The translations under genes were made by a program, and so were the position numbers. Shown one piece after another: positions 32,849 to 43,694 of a stretch of DNA of 64,000 nucleotides. The DNA lies in the NCBI GenBank assembly GCA_963681505.1, contig OY811982.1, forward strand, positions 2,475,362 to 2,539,361, written 5' to 3'. The number at the start of each line of letters is the position of its first letter. Positions within the stretch are counted from its first letter, which is position 1. The notes beneath the pieces were generated by a model that was not told the origin of the DNA, searched no databases, and saw nothing but the letters and a program-made list of their open reading frames with translations. The DNA comes from Eunapius fragilis (Eukaryota > Porifera > Demospongiae > Spongillida > Spongillidae).

Positions 32849-33459
32849 CGTAACAACTAATACATTAAACTGGATAAATTTAGGGCAGGTTAGAGTATTT
32901 ATAACTGCCTAAAATTATTAATAAATAGAACTTGATATATGTATGTCTATATGACATGTAAGGATAACGTGCCGGTAAATTTCGAAGCGATTGGTACTAT
33001 TCCCGTCCTCCAAAACCGTTCCTAGCTCGAGTTATACCTTCCTAAGAAGAAGAAGACGACGACGACGACGACGACGACGACGATGGAGAATTATTTTGGG
33101 ACTGGGCACGAGAAACAGAAAATGGTTTGTTTCTCTATAACCACACCGTTTTATGACACGGAACAAACGTAGAACTGTAGATCGTTGTGCTCTCATTCCA
33201 TCGCGATATAGAGATAAGCGATCCGTTTCTCCGTTGTCCCTCCAGACGTTAGTGAAGTTTTATTAATGACATTCATCAACCCTCAATCAATCCTATATTG
33301 AACCTGCTGCCGCAGGTTCAGATAGACACATATCAAGTTCTATTTAATAATGTATACAATAGATTTTTATTAATAATTTTAGGTCTCTAACTTGCGGACA
33401 TTTGGTGTTCCTATCGCAGTTTAATAGTTGTTACTTTGGTTAGTGAAGTTGTTTTTGCC

Positions 33460-33775
33460 TTCGTGTAATCAGATCTAAGCAACCAGCGGAATATCTCTGG
33501 AAGCAAGACGAGAACAAAGCTAAAGCCCGAGCGCTCTACAAGGCCAATCCCGAAAATAAGAAGGCCTCTGTTAGCGACAGTATAAGGCCGATCCCGAAAA
33601 GATGAAGGCCTCTGTACGCGACAACTACAAGGCCGATCCCGAAAAGAAGGCTTCTGTACGCGACAGCTACTAGCCCAATCCCGAAAGAAGGCCTCTGTAT
33701 GCGACAACTACAACGCAGATATTGAATCTAAGCGATCTGCTAAAAGGCGGCGATATGAAGAGGACCTCCTCGGGG
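33460..33775 (+). pseudogene. Lys/Arg-rich repeat-protein exon O3 fragment
   Basis: Plus-strand repeats read KAKARALYKANPENKKASV and KADPEKMKASVRDNYKADPE, then ESKRSAKRRRYEEDL before donor GTAAGT. A TAG and frame changes break it. It lies immediately right of E1, in opposite orientation to O2. Confidence 0.65.
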
Positions 33776-34305
33776 TAAGTTACATATCTTCAATGGAAGC
33801 TAATGACATTGTAATGATGTATGTGAAACTATTCTTCTCATTACATTCCATATCCACGTCAATAGTAGGTACTTGGGGGGGGGGGGGGGGGGGGGGATTC
33901 AGTCCTAAACCTTTCTCAAACAACATTAGGTCTTAGCAATCTACAGCTATGGATGGGATGTACTTTAGGGTGTGGCCATGAAATAAATGTACACAAGTAA
34001 AGAAAATCATCCTCTATCAGATAAGCTTAGCACCTAATACATGTACACCAGACGCATGGAACTTGTTGAAATTAAAACAACCTGAAGGGCGTGTATAGAT
34101 AATCCTGCTGTTCTACCTGCTGATTTCAATGTACTTCAAGCTCTACGATCCTTTTCTTAATGCACTGCGGCTAGCGCCCGTCTGGTATGCGGATCCAACA
34201 TCTCATTAATGTCTCTGTGTTCCCTAGCCTACTCAGTAGCTACCAAAAAACGTTGCTCGCTTTCTTGCTGTCGTAGCATTGGTGACCTTTGAGCACTTTG
34301 ATCAC

Positions 34306-34557
34306 TTAGTCTCTGAATCCTGGCTTAAACTCATTTAAGCCCTCACAGGGGACACCTAGGATTTTGATCACTTTCCCACGCTTCACTCGACAGCTACACA
34401 TATTTTGCAACTCTGAATGTGCCTCTCCCACATCAATTGACTCATTCAATCTGTCTGTCATACCACTATCCATTGAATCATGCATACTCAATAAACACTC
34501 ATAGCACAGCCTCTCAGACAGGGAAGCATTTTCTCTTTCACGATTATTTGATTCCAT
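34306..34557 (-). CDS. Hypothetical 83-aa protein
   Basis: ATG at 34557 starts MESNNRERENASLSERLCYE, followed by GEAHSELQNMCSCRVKRGKV and ending KPGFRD stop. The 3' two thirds is preserved in frame in copy 1 (18723-18908) with mostly single-residue changes, which hints at past coding constraint. No family recognised. It could be a terminal exon. Confidence 0.3.
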   Translation of the reverse strand: MESNNRERENASLSERLCYECLLSMHDSMDSGMTDRLNESIDVGEAHSELQNMCSCRVKRGKVIKILGVPCEGLNEFKPGFRD

Positions 34558-35398
34558 GCCATGAACTCATATGGCAAGACTGCTTTCGGTATCCTCTTCA
34601 CGTGGGACAGTGTAGCGGTGACACCATCAGTCAGTCTGGGCGTTCACCTATATACGCCAATTTGCTACATATACTTGCCATAAAATGGTGGCTTGGAAGG
34701 TGATGCTTCATCTCCCCTTGTGCCCTGAAAGACTGAGCACTATAGATCCTCTATGCCATGCATCCCATGCAGCATCAACTGCAGTAAACGTGCAAGCAAT
34801 GTTACAAATCGACAAAATCGTCTTCGCAAAAACTATTATTATATCTTTAAGTGCATGCATGTCAACGTGCGGCCTCATAACGCGCTCACGTGAATTGAGG
34901 CAGGTATATAAGGATTTAATCTATAAGCAGTGATGAACTCAAGCAAAACCCGGCATTCTCGTATCTAGTTGGGGAGTTAAAGATGCTGCTTTTGACATCA
35001 CAAACATAATTTTGAATATATAATTTAATTATATATATAGTTGGAAGTGGCCCGACTATCACGTTCAGTACTACTGAGTTAGCTAAGGGAGCAACCTTTG
35101 TTCAAATAGATGGCACCACTTCATCTGGTCATTAACGTCTACAGACTTTGAATAATGGGTGAATTAGATCTTATATAAACTAGTACGCATTGCTTTATTT
35201 GTCTTCTTGCTTAGGAATTGTTGAAACAGGATAGCCCCCTTCCCCCACTCCCCAGATAAAACAGTATAGTTCAGTTATGATGTTTTATCCATCTCACATG
35301 CGTGTAATTAAAAACCTCACGTGTAATACAAACATTAATTCAATTCAGAAACCAACTGCGCGTACTTTATAATGGCACTGATTCATGAATGCTTTTAA

Positions 35399-35618
35399 CC
35401 GATTAACGTCGGAATATTTTTGTTTGGCTAAAGCAGAGTTGTCCAAAAACAACTAAGTGAGGCAGCAGAGGAATCTTAGGTAGCTGGAAGGGGGTTTTAA
35501 CAACATAATCTGAAGCCGTGAACATGAGTAACTTCAAATTGGTATAATTTTTCAAAGGGTCTGGAAAATTCATTGGTAACGGTAAACACGCAGATGTGTG
35601 TATCTCGGCTGTAATCGG
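35399..35618. mobile_element. 220-bp Harbinger-type MITE with TAA duplication
   Basis: Ends CCGATTA and TAATCGG are flanked by TAA (35396-35398 and 35619-35621). Copy 1 has the uninterrupted site near 20800. The 3-bp TWA duplication is typical of PIF/Harbinger. Confidence 0.78.
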
Positions 35619-36172
35619 TAAATGGAGGTCATAAATGAGCTAGTTCTTGCTTTTGATAACTAGATGCGGATGTAAATAATTACATAATTGCTCGGTTGCT
35701 CCCATTCGGCTACTCAAACACACGAGTAGTCTAATCTCTATGACACGACTCATAGACAAGATGGCGCGACCAGAATCCGAAGCGTGCGCGTATCGAATTG
35801 TGGCAATCTGATACATGCATGCGATTTGTCTACATATCTAGCTTGTACCAGATACTCCCGACCAAACACCTTCCTGCTCATATCATCACTGCATGGTGAC
35901 AGATTCAACGCTTTAGCATGTTTCAGCGACCTATTTAGTAATTATAATTACAATATAATTATACCATGAAGCATTAATTTTGCTCCTTTCGATGTCCTCA
36001 TAATTAGCGGATGCCGCTTGGTACCATAATATAGATGGCTATTAACCAATTATATCTGAGAGATGTTGAATTCGCATATGCAGAATTCAAGACAGCGGGA
36101 AAGCGCAGAACTTTTTAAATTTCGCAACACCGATATAGTGCATATGGATAATTATTTCATTAATCATTATTG

Positions 36173-36236
36173 AGTGTGTGTGTGTGTGTGTGTGCGTGTG
36201 TGTGTGTGTGCGTGTGTATGTGTGCGTGTGTGTGTG
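36173..36236. repeat. (GT)n microsatellite
   Basis: About 64 bp of GT with GC/AT interruptions; counterpart of the much longer tract at 21494. Confidence 0.95.
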
Positions 36237-36812
36237 TCCTGACCCTCAGGACCAGGATCCCCTCGCAGGATCCGCACTTGTGGCAAAATCTAATACTATG
36301 ATTTCCAACGTACGTATACGTCCGCGTAACTCATTTATATACTCGGCCTAGCGCCTATTGGTTGCTAGGTATGTACGCGTATCTAGCAACCAATAGGAAG
36401 GACCACCTCCCACAAAGGTACATAGCAACGCTTACTTAGCGACCATGCCTGCCACAAAATCTATATGCCTGTACAGGTAATAATGTCATCACATGCAGAA
36501 AGAATAAAAGCAACGCTATTGTGGTTCACTCTCAAGTCTCATCGTACAGGCCGAGAACATGTAGTTACTATCTGACATAATATAATGTATTGCGCGGGCA
36601 TGTTATAGAGGTTGGCTAGTAACCGTATGTTAGTACGGGTGGTAGACTATAAATGCTAACCAGTAAAACAAGAGGAGCTAGGAGGTAGACCAACTGTTCA
36701 TCTGGCAAATGAATAGCGAGACAATAACAGCGAGACGAATAATCAGCCCGCGATTATTCACGGGGACACGCTAGTAACAAATTACTAATACAACCGTACA
36801 TGGGTCTGATTA
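36237..36812. other. Gap without a supported gene
   Basis: Contains an inverted repeat at about 36352-36400 (GCGCCTATTGGTTGCTAGGT... / TAGCAACCAATAGG). No coding frame of note. Confidence 0.4.
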
Positions 36813-36910
36813 GTCTCGTACCCAGACCCACATCGCAGCAGCGGATGGATTACATCACCGCTACGCGATGTAATCCATCCGCAGCTGCGATGTGGGTCTG
36901 GGTACGAGAC
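36813..36910. mobile_element. 98-bp near-perfect hairpin MITE with TA flanks
   Basis: Arms start GTCTCGTACCCAGACCCACA and match their inverse with one mismatch around a 10-bp loop. TA is present on both sides. It sits three bases before the ATG of the GT92 pseudogene, so it would have disrupted its 5' UTR. Confidence 0.88.
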
Positions 36911-36913
36911 TAC

Positions 36914-37475
36914 ATGTCGTTTAAAAAAGTGTTTTTTCTCATGGCAGTGCCAATCCTGCTTTTGTTTTTTTTTTTTCCGTCAAAAACCACGGCCACCCCC
37001 ACCTGCCTTACAAAAACGGCGAACCAATGCCAAAGGAATTGGATCCAAGAGCAAACATCAGACGACCCCCCTGTTACCGAGCAACCAACTTATCCCGTTT
37101 CAAAACAAACGGTACCTACTATTACCGAACTGCCAACGACTCCGGCCTCCAATTCCAAGAAGCGCTAATCGTTGAAGAGAAGTGCGCTGATGTTTGGTCA
37201 CCTCCGCACAAGACTGATCCAAAGTACACCAATAAAGTCCAGCACAAGGTTGCATTTGGTGGCAATAGTTATTTTCCTAGGGTAAATGCTCAAAGCCGTT
37301 GGAACCCTGATAAGAAGGTTGTGGTGCGTTCCATGTACTTAGATAAAGGACTTTGGAATGGTCATCCTCTTAGTATGTCTTCATGGTGGAATTGAGCGCG
37401 AGGTGCTGTCTCGCGGTTCCCTCGTGAAGTGTCAGGTTGGGAACCAGTCCTCGACAGCCCTGGACTATATGTAGC
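36914..37475 (+). pseudogene. Truncated GT92 glycosyltransferase pseudogene
   Basis: The start MSFKKVFFLMAVPILLLFF and the blocks KELDP, VTEQPTYPVS, EEKCADVWSP, NPDKKVVVRS and TALDYM follow genes C and D. Several frameshifts occur, for example in the stem and before EEKCADV. Homology stops abruptly at CTGGACTATATG (37471), before the catalytic domain, and is followed by TAGCCTCGCTAGCC. It is the oldest of the three copies by divergence. Confidence 0.9.
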
Positions 37476-37699
37476 CTCGCTAGCCAGACGTACATCGAAC
37501 TTCAACTGGACTGGGAACGAGGAACGTACGTTGGAAGTACTTTCAACTTACGTAAGCTCCCCATAGTAGCCACAAATACTGTGAAAAGTGACTAATCGAA
37601 GCCAACAACTGCGTGCCGTATGCGAGCCATATACTACAGCCAAGTCACCAAAGCTTTGATGCATTTAGCCCACGAACAACATACTATATCCTACATATA

Positions 37700-37834
37700 G
37701 AAATGTGCTAAGTATAGGATTATTCCATTTTCCCTTATTATTAGACCCTTGTTTCCTTCCTTTTTACACCACCATTGCCTTCAAATCCTATATGCCACCA
37801 ACTTTCTCATTAAGAATGTTTTTTATTTACTTGT
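37700..37834. mobile_element. Right half of a long-hairpin element (H5)
   Basis: It contains the right arm from GTGCTAAGTATAGGA to TTTTATTTACTTGT only. It lies about 95 bp from the O4 exon donor, the same spacing as H4 from O5. Confidence 0.85.
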
Positions 37835-38292
37835 TTCATTGATTTTTAGTTCATACCCGATTATGAGCCGTAGCATGTTAAGTAATCCATCTTGATATGA
37901 GAGGGAGGCTGTAAACGTACAACATACCTTTGAGTGACCTTAACTTTTTTTGCCGAGCGAGATGCACGTTCAGGACTATGGCAATGTTGGGCGCAAATTG
38001 TGAATTTGCGCAATTTATAAATTGCGCTGCGCAATTTATGAATTCATAATCTGCGCAACAATTTATAAATTGTTGCGCAAATTGTGAATCGTACTACTCA
38101 CGGTCCGTTTATAAATTGCGCAATGGTAGTTACGTTGCGCAATTTGTGAATTGTATAGCTACCTTGTACCAAACATCTCATTTCAGTCTTAATAATTGGC
38201 ATGACAGCGTACATTATTATATACAAGGGGGCAACATTAACTTCAGCGTGAAAAACACTGACTTGTATGACTCATACTGTACATTTATCAGT

Positions 38293-38958
38293 TCATCCTT
38301 GGACACACATGCTACATTTCCAGTCACAATTTGAATCTCTAAATACTGCATCAGGAATATGTTCACGGATCTTGTGATACCACTCTTTGCATTTAGTACA
38401 TTGGGCCATGTGTTTTTCTGTTTCAGCTGGCATGCGACATGTACAGAATACATATATGTACTCTGTCTTGGGCCTCCCTGGCTTTATTGACTTTGATGGG
38501 AATGGTACAATCTGTCTTATAGACAAGCATTCAAGAAAATGTGACCTTAACTTTGTTTGTTCGTATTCACGACTAGCTGGGTTGTTGCCATATGCCAAAT
38601 CAGTAGCAAATGCTATAGAGTACACACCACAGTCGGAAGCTTTGTCTTGAAATTGAACCTTATGGATTTTCAATGTTATTTTTTGATTACCAATGTGAAG
38701 CAAGGAAGCTATTTGTATTTTTGTGTCAGTAGATACAGAACTGTATACACTGTCATAAATGTTGACACAATCAGATGATACATGTTCTACAGCAATCCAG
38801 TGATTTCCATCAACATGAAGTATTTGAATGAATGCTTCATTAGTCACTGGATAGGACAGATTCTGGCCTAATAAACAGTCGTACAATCCTGCCAAAGATG
38901 GGAACTGGCTCTTAATCATTTTTAAAGCAGCATTTATGTGGATATCTCCTAACCACAA
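38293..38958 (-). CDS. Ulp1-like C48 cysteine peptidase with C-terminal PHD finger
   Basis: A 221-residue frame. The peptidase triad is visible as His in GNHWIAVEH, Asp in VNIYDSVYSS, Gln in VQFQDK and Cys in ASDCGVYSIAFA. The C-terminus is a PHD-type zinc finger (CTCRMP, CTKCKEWYH, WKCSMC) of the C4HC3 pattern. Its first residues WLGDIHINAAL are probably joined to a preceding exon. The frame changes by one base at the junction with the Cys-rich exon (AGFNCG stop). Ulp1-like peptidases process SUMO or similar tags; in transposons the substrate is unknown. Confidence 0.8.
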   Translation of the reverse strand: MWLGDIHINAALKMIKSQFPSLAGLYDCLLGQNLSYPVTNEAFIQILHVDGNHWIAVEHVSSDCVNIYDSVYSSVSTDTKIQIASLLHIGNQKITLKIHKVQFQDKASDCGVYSIAFATDLAYGNNPASREYEQTKLRSHFLECLSIRQIVPFPSKSIKPGRPKTEYIYVFCTCRMPAETEKHMAQCTKCKEWYHKIREHIPDAVFRDSNCDWKCSMCVQG

Positions 38959-39168
38959 TTAAATCCAGCGGCTCTACATGCACAATGCTTATCTTTGCAT
39001 CCTTTCTTGCAGATACATTTCAATTTATCCCTTCCTGTCTGAGCAGCTTCTCTAAGTGTTATTGTAGGCAATTTGGAATGGTCCTTTACATATGAAAATG
39101 GTACAGACCCCTTGAATGGCATTAACTCGCCACTTGGATACCAGTTAGATAGGATACCATGTTCACTC
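38959..39168 (-). pseudogene. Cys-rich exon between integrase and peptidase
   Basis: Starts after acceptor TTTTCAG and reads SEHGILSNWYPSGELMPFKG, ending LKCICKKGCKDKHCACRAAG. This is a metal-binding CxCxxxC-type motif seen in integrase-C48 transposon proteins. It runs into TAG one base out of frame with the peptidase, indicating damage. Confidence 0.6.
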
Positions 39169-39311
39169 CTGAAAATAAATACATCATAAATGCTATGTGG
39201 CTAAGTAATAACATTTATAACACTGCACCCCATATACATCTAACCCAGGCCAAAGTAGTAAATGCAGTTAGACTCTACCCATGTCCAGAAAGTTACATAA
39301 ACATGTATAAC

Positions 39312-41544
39312 TTACTGTAGTTGATAATGATCATGTCTAACTTCTGCAACATAGCACAGCAAACGTGGCATATCAGTTGATGACCGTTCATTTGTTGGTA
39401 CCCGCACTGTAACACTATCTCCAGCGCAATAGGTATTGCACTGATGTCGCTTTCGCTTGGCATACTGGGTCTTCATCCTTTCGACATTTTTGTGATACTC
39501 TTTATCAGCTGCCTCTTGTACATTTACATGGCGATTGCTGGTAGTGAGTGCTGAATCAGTTGCCAGTGGAGGTTTACAACAAGCAGTAGACACTGATGAA
39601 TGAGAATGAGTTGATGGCTTAACAGGAGAGGTGACTGAACGAGTGTGAGATGGTGACTGAATAGGAGACACTGATGAACTGGTTTGGATTGTTGGTTTAA
39701 CAGGAGAGGTGATTGAGGAACTGTGAGATGGTGACTGAACAGGAGACACTGATGAATGGGTAAACGTTGGTTTAACAGGAGAGGTGATTGAAGGAGAAAC
39801 ATGAGATGGTGACTGAACAGGAGACGCTGAAGTATGGGTTGGAGATTGAACTGTAAACACTGGCACAGAAGTATGACTGTTCACAGAATTGCTAGACCTG
39901 TTCAATGTTTTAGGGATCAATGATGTGTTTGGCAACAGGTGACTAGATGCATGATTCGGAGGAGATCCATTTTCACTGACATTGTCCACATCTAGAGAAC
40001 ATGATGAAAAAATATTCAGTAAATACATTGGTTATTCCAATATTTAACCCTACACCTGGGGGGGGGGGGGGGGGGGGAAAGAGGGTTGTTTTGCAATTAT
40101 CGTTATCCATAGGGGGTGTAAAATTTAATAATGGAATAGCCCATTGTACTTACCATTCATCAGATCAGCCACTTCTTCCTCCATAATACATGATCTCTTT
40201 CCTTTAGGAAGCTCTGCAAAGGGTGTTGTTCGGGGAGGCTGACCAAAAACCACTTCATAAGGACTTTTCTTCAGGGTGTGGCATAGTTGTGTGTTTAGGT
40301 TATCTAAATGTGTTAGGAAATGGTCAATATAAAATTTTCCTACAACCACAACTAACATACATTGAATTCGTGGTAACCAATCAGTCCATGGAACATTTCC
40401 TGTGCCTCCCCATTCCTTTTTCATAGATTGAATCTGCATCTCCACACAGTGGTTACCCTTTTCCACCAATCCTTGCGATTGAGAATGGCGAGGACGTCCA
40501 TTTATGATGACAACTTGACCTGGCCATAATGTCAATGTTTCTTTGACAATTTCATTGACAAATTCCCTGCCATTATCGGACTGCAGTATCTTGGGAAGCC
40601 CCAAATATGGGAACACTTTTGTTGCAAGCCCAACAGCAACCTCCACTGCAGATTTCCTCATCAGAGGCCACATGATATGAAACTTGGACCAGTGATCCAT
40701 GTAGTGTGCGATGTAGTTGTATGAGTCATCTGGCACATGCCTCATATCAATGAGGTCAATCTGCATGAAGTATTCACATTAAATCAAACAACCTTTATAT
40801 ATTACTATGTCTTACTTGACAACGAGTCAGAAATCCAGATGCAAGTATTGGCTTTAGCGGAGCAGTGCTGTTTTGAGGCTGCTTTAGCTGACAGATGGCA
40901 CACGTGTTGCAAAAATATTGGACAGCCTCCCTAGGTAGACATTCGTAGGATCTCTGAACCTGCAATTGAATGACATGTTGATGTACCAATTTAACATGTT
41001 CAGGGATGCTTTACTTCAGCAAGTGTTTTCTAATAGCCGACATGTCCGTTCTCCAATGAGTGTATACGCTCCAAGATGTCATAAAATTTCTCAACTGTGG
41101 CAACGACACGGTAGTGGCCAAACATGGTTGTGTCGTTTTCATTCTGCATTTAGTGGAAACAAAAACCCAAATGAACCAACCATCACATTTACGTACATGT
41201 AGAATACAAATGAATGAACTGAAGTGTATCTCTTAACATCACTGTCATAACGCGTTTACATAGTATTCACCTTTATTTTTGCTGGTAGGCAGAGAACATC
41301 AGCCAATTCTAACTCCGGATAGCTAATTAAGTAGCTTAAATTGTTTAGTTCTGTTGACCCAGTGCTTAAATGATGCCGTGACGCTACCATCTTGTTCTCC
41401 TTTGATTGCTTGTCGTATCCTTTTCGCTTTCTCCTCGGTGACCGTTTTGCTAATTCCTTTATCATAGTACCTCTCTTTACAAAACGTTTCAAACAACCTT
41501 TTGTGCTCTTCTTTTGCCATCTGACAAATTTCACACTTCGCCAC
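39312..41544 (-). pseudogene. Gypsy-like DDE integrase (transposase) of the Ginger-like element
   Basis: Exons in order: N-terminal ATG at 41544 (MAKCEICQMAKEEHKRLFE) through LADVLCLPAKIK; from 41143 (TTMFGHYRVVATVEKFYDIL); a zinc-binding exon with YFCNTCAICQLKQPQ; the catalytic core; and a Ser/Thr/Pro-rich exon with three copies of a SPVQSPSH...SITSPVKP repeat ending in an SH3/chromo-like part (CAGDSVTVRVP). Core residues are Asp in IDLIDM, Asp in QSDNGREFVN and Glu in GLVEKGN, the last two about 37 residues apart. A 57-bp intron (40304-40360, GTATGT to TTTAG) joins IQ-Y-NLNTQLCHTLKKSPYE. Breaks: a one-base shift before YPELELADV and TAG in GHVGY-stop-KTLAEV. Confidence 0.8.
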
Positions 41545-41971
41545 GTGGAACTATGCGTACAGGATCAGGATGCGCAATTTATAAATTGTTGCGCAGATTA
41601 TGAATTCATAAATTGCGCAGCGCAATTTATAAATTGCGCAAATTCACAATTTGCGCCCAACAGCAATATCGCTGTCTTTTAGCAGCCCGTTCCTTTTCAG
41701 GATCTGCTCGATACCTTGCACGTCGAGAGGTCCGTTCCTTTTCGGGATCTGCTCGATACCTTGCGCGTCGAGAGATCCGTTTCTTTCAGGCTCTGCTCGA
41801 TATTTTTCACGTTGAGAGGCCCGTTTTTTTATTTCTGCTTTGTAGTTCCGCTCGGGCTGAATCTAATACGTCGTCTCGAGTTTTGAGGTACTTTGGCTTT
41901 CTTCTTTTCCTGACGTGAAGGTATTTGGAGAAAAACAACTTCACTAAGTTACAAAGAGCGTCAAACCTACA

Positions 41972-42587
41972 ACGACCGAAACACAAGAATGATTATAGTA
42001 CGCACGTACAACATGCACGTTATCGAGAGTTATGTCACGACTGACAAAAATTATCCTACCTAATTAAAAATTTATCCTAGAATAAAATTTCGCTGCCAAA
42101 AAGTATCCTATGTCAGCTAAAATGTATCCTAGGATAAATTTTGGCTGCCAAGTATTATCCTACTCTGCCAAAATGTGTCCTAGGGGATTTTGACCGTCAA
42201 ATTTCACCCTTCCACGAAATAGAGTACTGTGCCCTCTCAGTTTTGCAAAAGTAAGTTAATTGTCATGTACTCGAATCAGCGCATGCATGGGCATGGAGAT
42301 ATGGACCTTCTCGTGAGGCACCCCGGCCCCTCCATCCTGCACTGACCTCCAGACCGAACACAACACGGCACGGCACTCTGTTTTGTCTGTCAAATATCAA
42401 CCTACCACTAACGTTTTCCCAGAACGTGTGGGAGACAGTGTACTAATTTAGTAAAAGTTCTAAGTTCATTTCGGCCTATTGATGCAATGCTTAGACTTTG
42501 TAACTAACATCGCTTTTATCTCCCAGCACCAGCTTGTACTAGTAGTACAGCTCTCCACTTCGCATTTCTTAGATCTCAACCGAATCT
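41972..42587. other. Gap with short ATCCTAGGATA palindromes
   Basis: Between 42048 and 42190 the words TATCCTAGGATAAATTTTGG and variants occur several times. A similar word lies near 46985-47010. The upstream part (41940-42010) matches sequence near 59393 and 48459-48575 and is the likely 5' flank of the repeat-protein gene. Confidence 0.5.
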
Positions 42588-43448
42588 CACAGTGCAAAAA
42601 GTTAGTTATACGATACTGTATATTTTTGCGTATATTGAAGAATACTCAAAATATACGCGTGTGTAGTATATTTTAAGTATACGACGGCGTATATTCAAGA
42701 ATACGCATGTGTTAATTACGTCACTGTTTATATAGGCACCGCACTGCAAAAGGTTAGTTTTACGATACTGTATATTTTTGCGTATATTTGAAGAATACCC
42801 TAAATATACACCTGAGTAGTATAAGCCTGCGTATATTCAAGAATCCGCAAGTGTCGAATACGTCACTGTTTTTATAGGCACCACAGTGCAAACGTTAGTT
42901 TTATCATTACCGTATATTTTTGCGAATACATGCACGCCGGAGTAGTATATTGTAATCCGCAAGCGTCACCGTTTATATAAGCACGTTTTCGATACACCAG
43001 TGAGTATTTTTATATCGTACTACCAACCGTGCATATTCAAATTCTTGTGTGTATATACTTGTGGGAATTTTTCAAATCCTTTATACACGTTAATAACCTA
43101 CACCGCCTTGCATGCGACAGTCAGCACATGTCAAAGACCGCGATTGATTTCATAATTGATTTAAAATCACTTGTAAAATGATCGCATGATTGACAGAACA
43201 GTATCTTATACGCAGGTGTGCTTTAAGCATCTATGAAATCAAAAATTGATTTTGACCCTGCGCATGCAGTATAAACGGAACCCAACACGATGATTATTGA
43301 CGATAACATACAGTGTATTTGCTGTGTGCCAAACGAAGGCCCCACTTTTCTTATCGGACCAGAAGCAGACAGCACCCCCCCCCCCCCCCCCCCCTCCCAA
43401 TTTTTCTTATATCAGGCCTGACCTGATATCCTGAACGCCACTGATTCA

Positions 43449-43694
43449 GTGTGGAATTCGATCGCAAAATCGAAGTCTAACTATACAGATCGATATAACT
43501 TACAAATTCCCTTCGCACACACTACATCCTATATATCTATATACACACTGTTTATATTGACCCTGTGTATTTGTATCTTTCAGCATGCAGGAGTGCTGCT
43601 CCTGGCCCTCGTGTTTTCGAACATAGAAGCTACCACTCACTGTAGCACTTGTCATCAGAAGTATTCGCAACCAACTTACTGTAAGGTATTGTAA
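43449..43694 (+). CDS. Possible small exon with a signal-like hydrophobic stretch
   Basis: After acceptor TTTCAG near 43584 the frame reads HAGVLLLALVFSNIEATTHC and then CSTCHQKYSQPTYC before a possible GTAAGG donor. It could be a secreted Cys-containing peptide exon. No family match; weak call. Confidence 0.2.
   Translation: MWNSIAKSKSNYTDRYNLQIPFAHTTSYISIYTLFILTLCICIFQHAGVLLLALVFSNIEATTHCSTCHQKYSQPTYCKVL

Larger units (their letters stand above)
30440..33302. mobile_element. TIR element E1 with hairpin and repeat-protein exon (2.86 kb)
   Basis: Inverted repeats of about 340 bp (30440-30774 and 32957-33302) match nearly base for base, including (CGT)n on the left against (GAC)n on the right, GTGCCCAGTCC against GGACTGGGCAC, and GTAGGATTGATTGAG-type ends. 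Inside lie hairpin H2 (touching the left repeat), a Pro-rich minus-strand frame and the minus-strand repeat-protein exon O2. No clear target duplication is seen. The right end carries a small hairpin GAACCTGCTGCCGCAGGTTC. It carries no recognised transposase, so it is probably non-autonomous. Confidence 0.78.
33776..36236. repeat. Segmental duplication, copy 2
   Basis: Same order and orientation as 16851-21580. It lacks the gene B terminal exon, the 561-bp TTAA element, the MADF block and the 131-bp foldback. It contains a 220-bp MITE absent from copy 1. A G-tract occupies 33868-33893. Confidence 0.88.
37985..41662 (-). mobile_element. Ginger-like DNA transposon (3,678 bp) with integrase, C48 peptidase and PHD finger
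   Basis: Ends TGTTGGGCGCAAATTGTGAA and its inverse are part of complex terminal repeats over 100 bp long, built from GCGCAATTTATAAATTGCGC palindromes. GCAA flanks both sides (37981-37984 and 41663-41666). The related exon at 48830-48880 shows the unoccupied site. TIRs starting TGT and 4-bp duplications are described features of Ginger DNA transposons, which use a Gypsy-like integrase as transposase. Gene order on the minus strand is integrase, Ser/Pro linker, Cys-rich exon, C48-PHD. The product resembles the integrase part of KRBA2/SCAND3-type proteins. Several breaks make this copy inactive. Confidence 0.85.
37930..41930 (-). pseudogene. Lys/Arg-rich repeat-protein exon O4, split by a Ginger-like insertion
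   Basis: The 5' part (about 41930-41667) and the 3' part (37984 to about 37930, donor GTATGT) are parts of one exon, as shown by the continuous version at 48578-48909. The 5' part keeps repeats such as ADPEKERTSRRA. Its start codon is ATA instead of ATG. It also shares with the 57548 copy a one-base frame break just after DSARAE. Confidence 0.72.

Noticed and set aside
30440-33302. Helitron identity for E1/E2 based on basic-repeat protein and terminal small hairpins
   Set aside because: Long terminal inverted repeats are present, and no Rep/helicase domain or TC...CTRR ends are visible.
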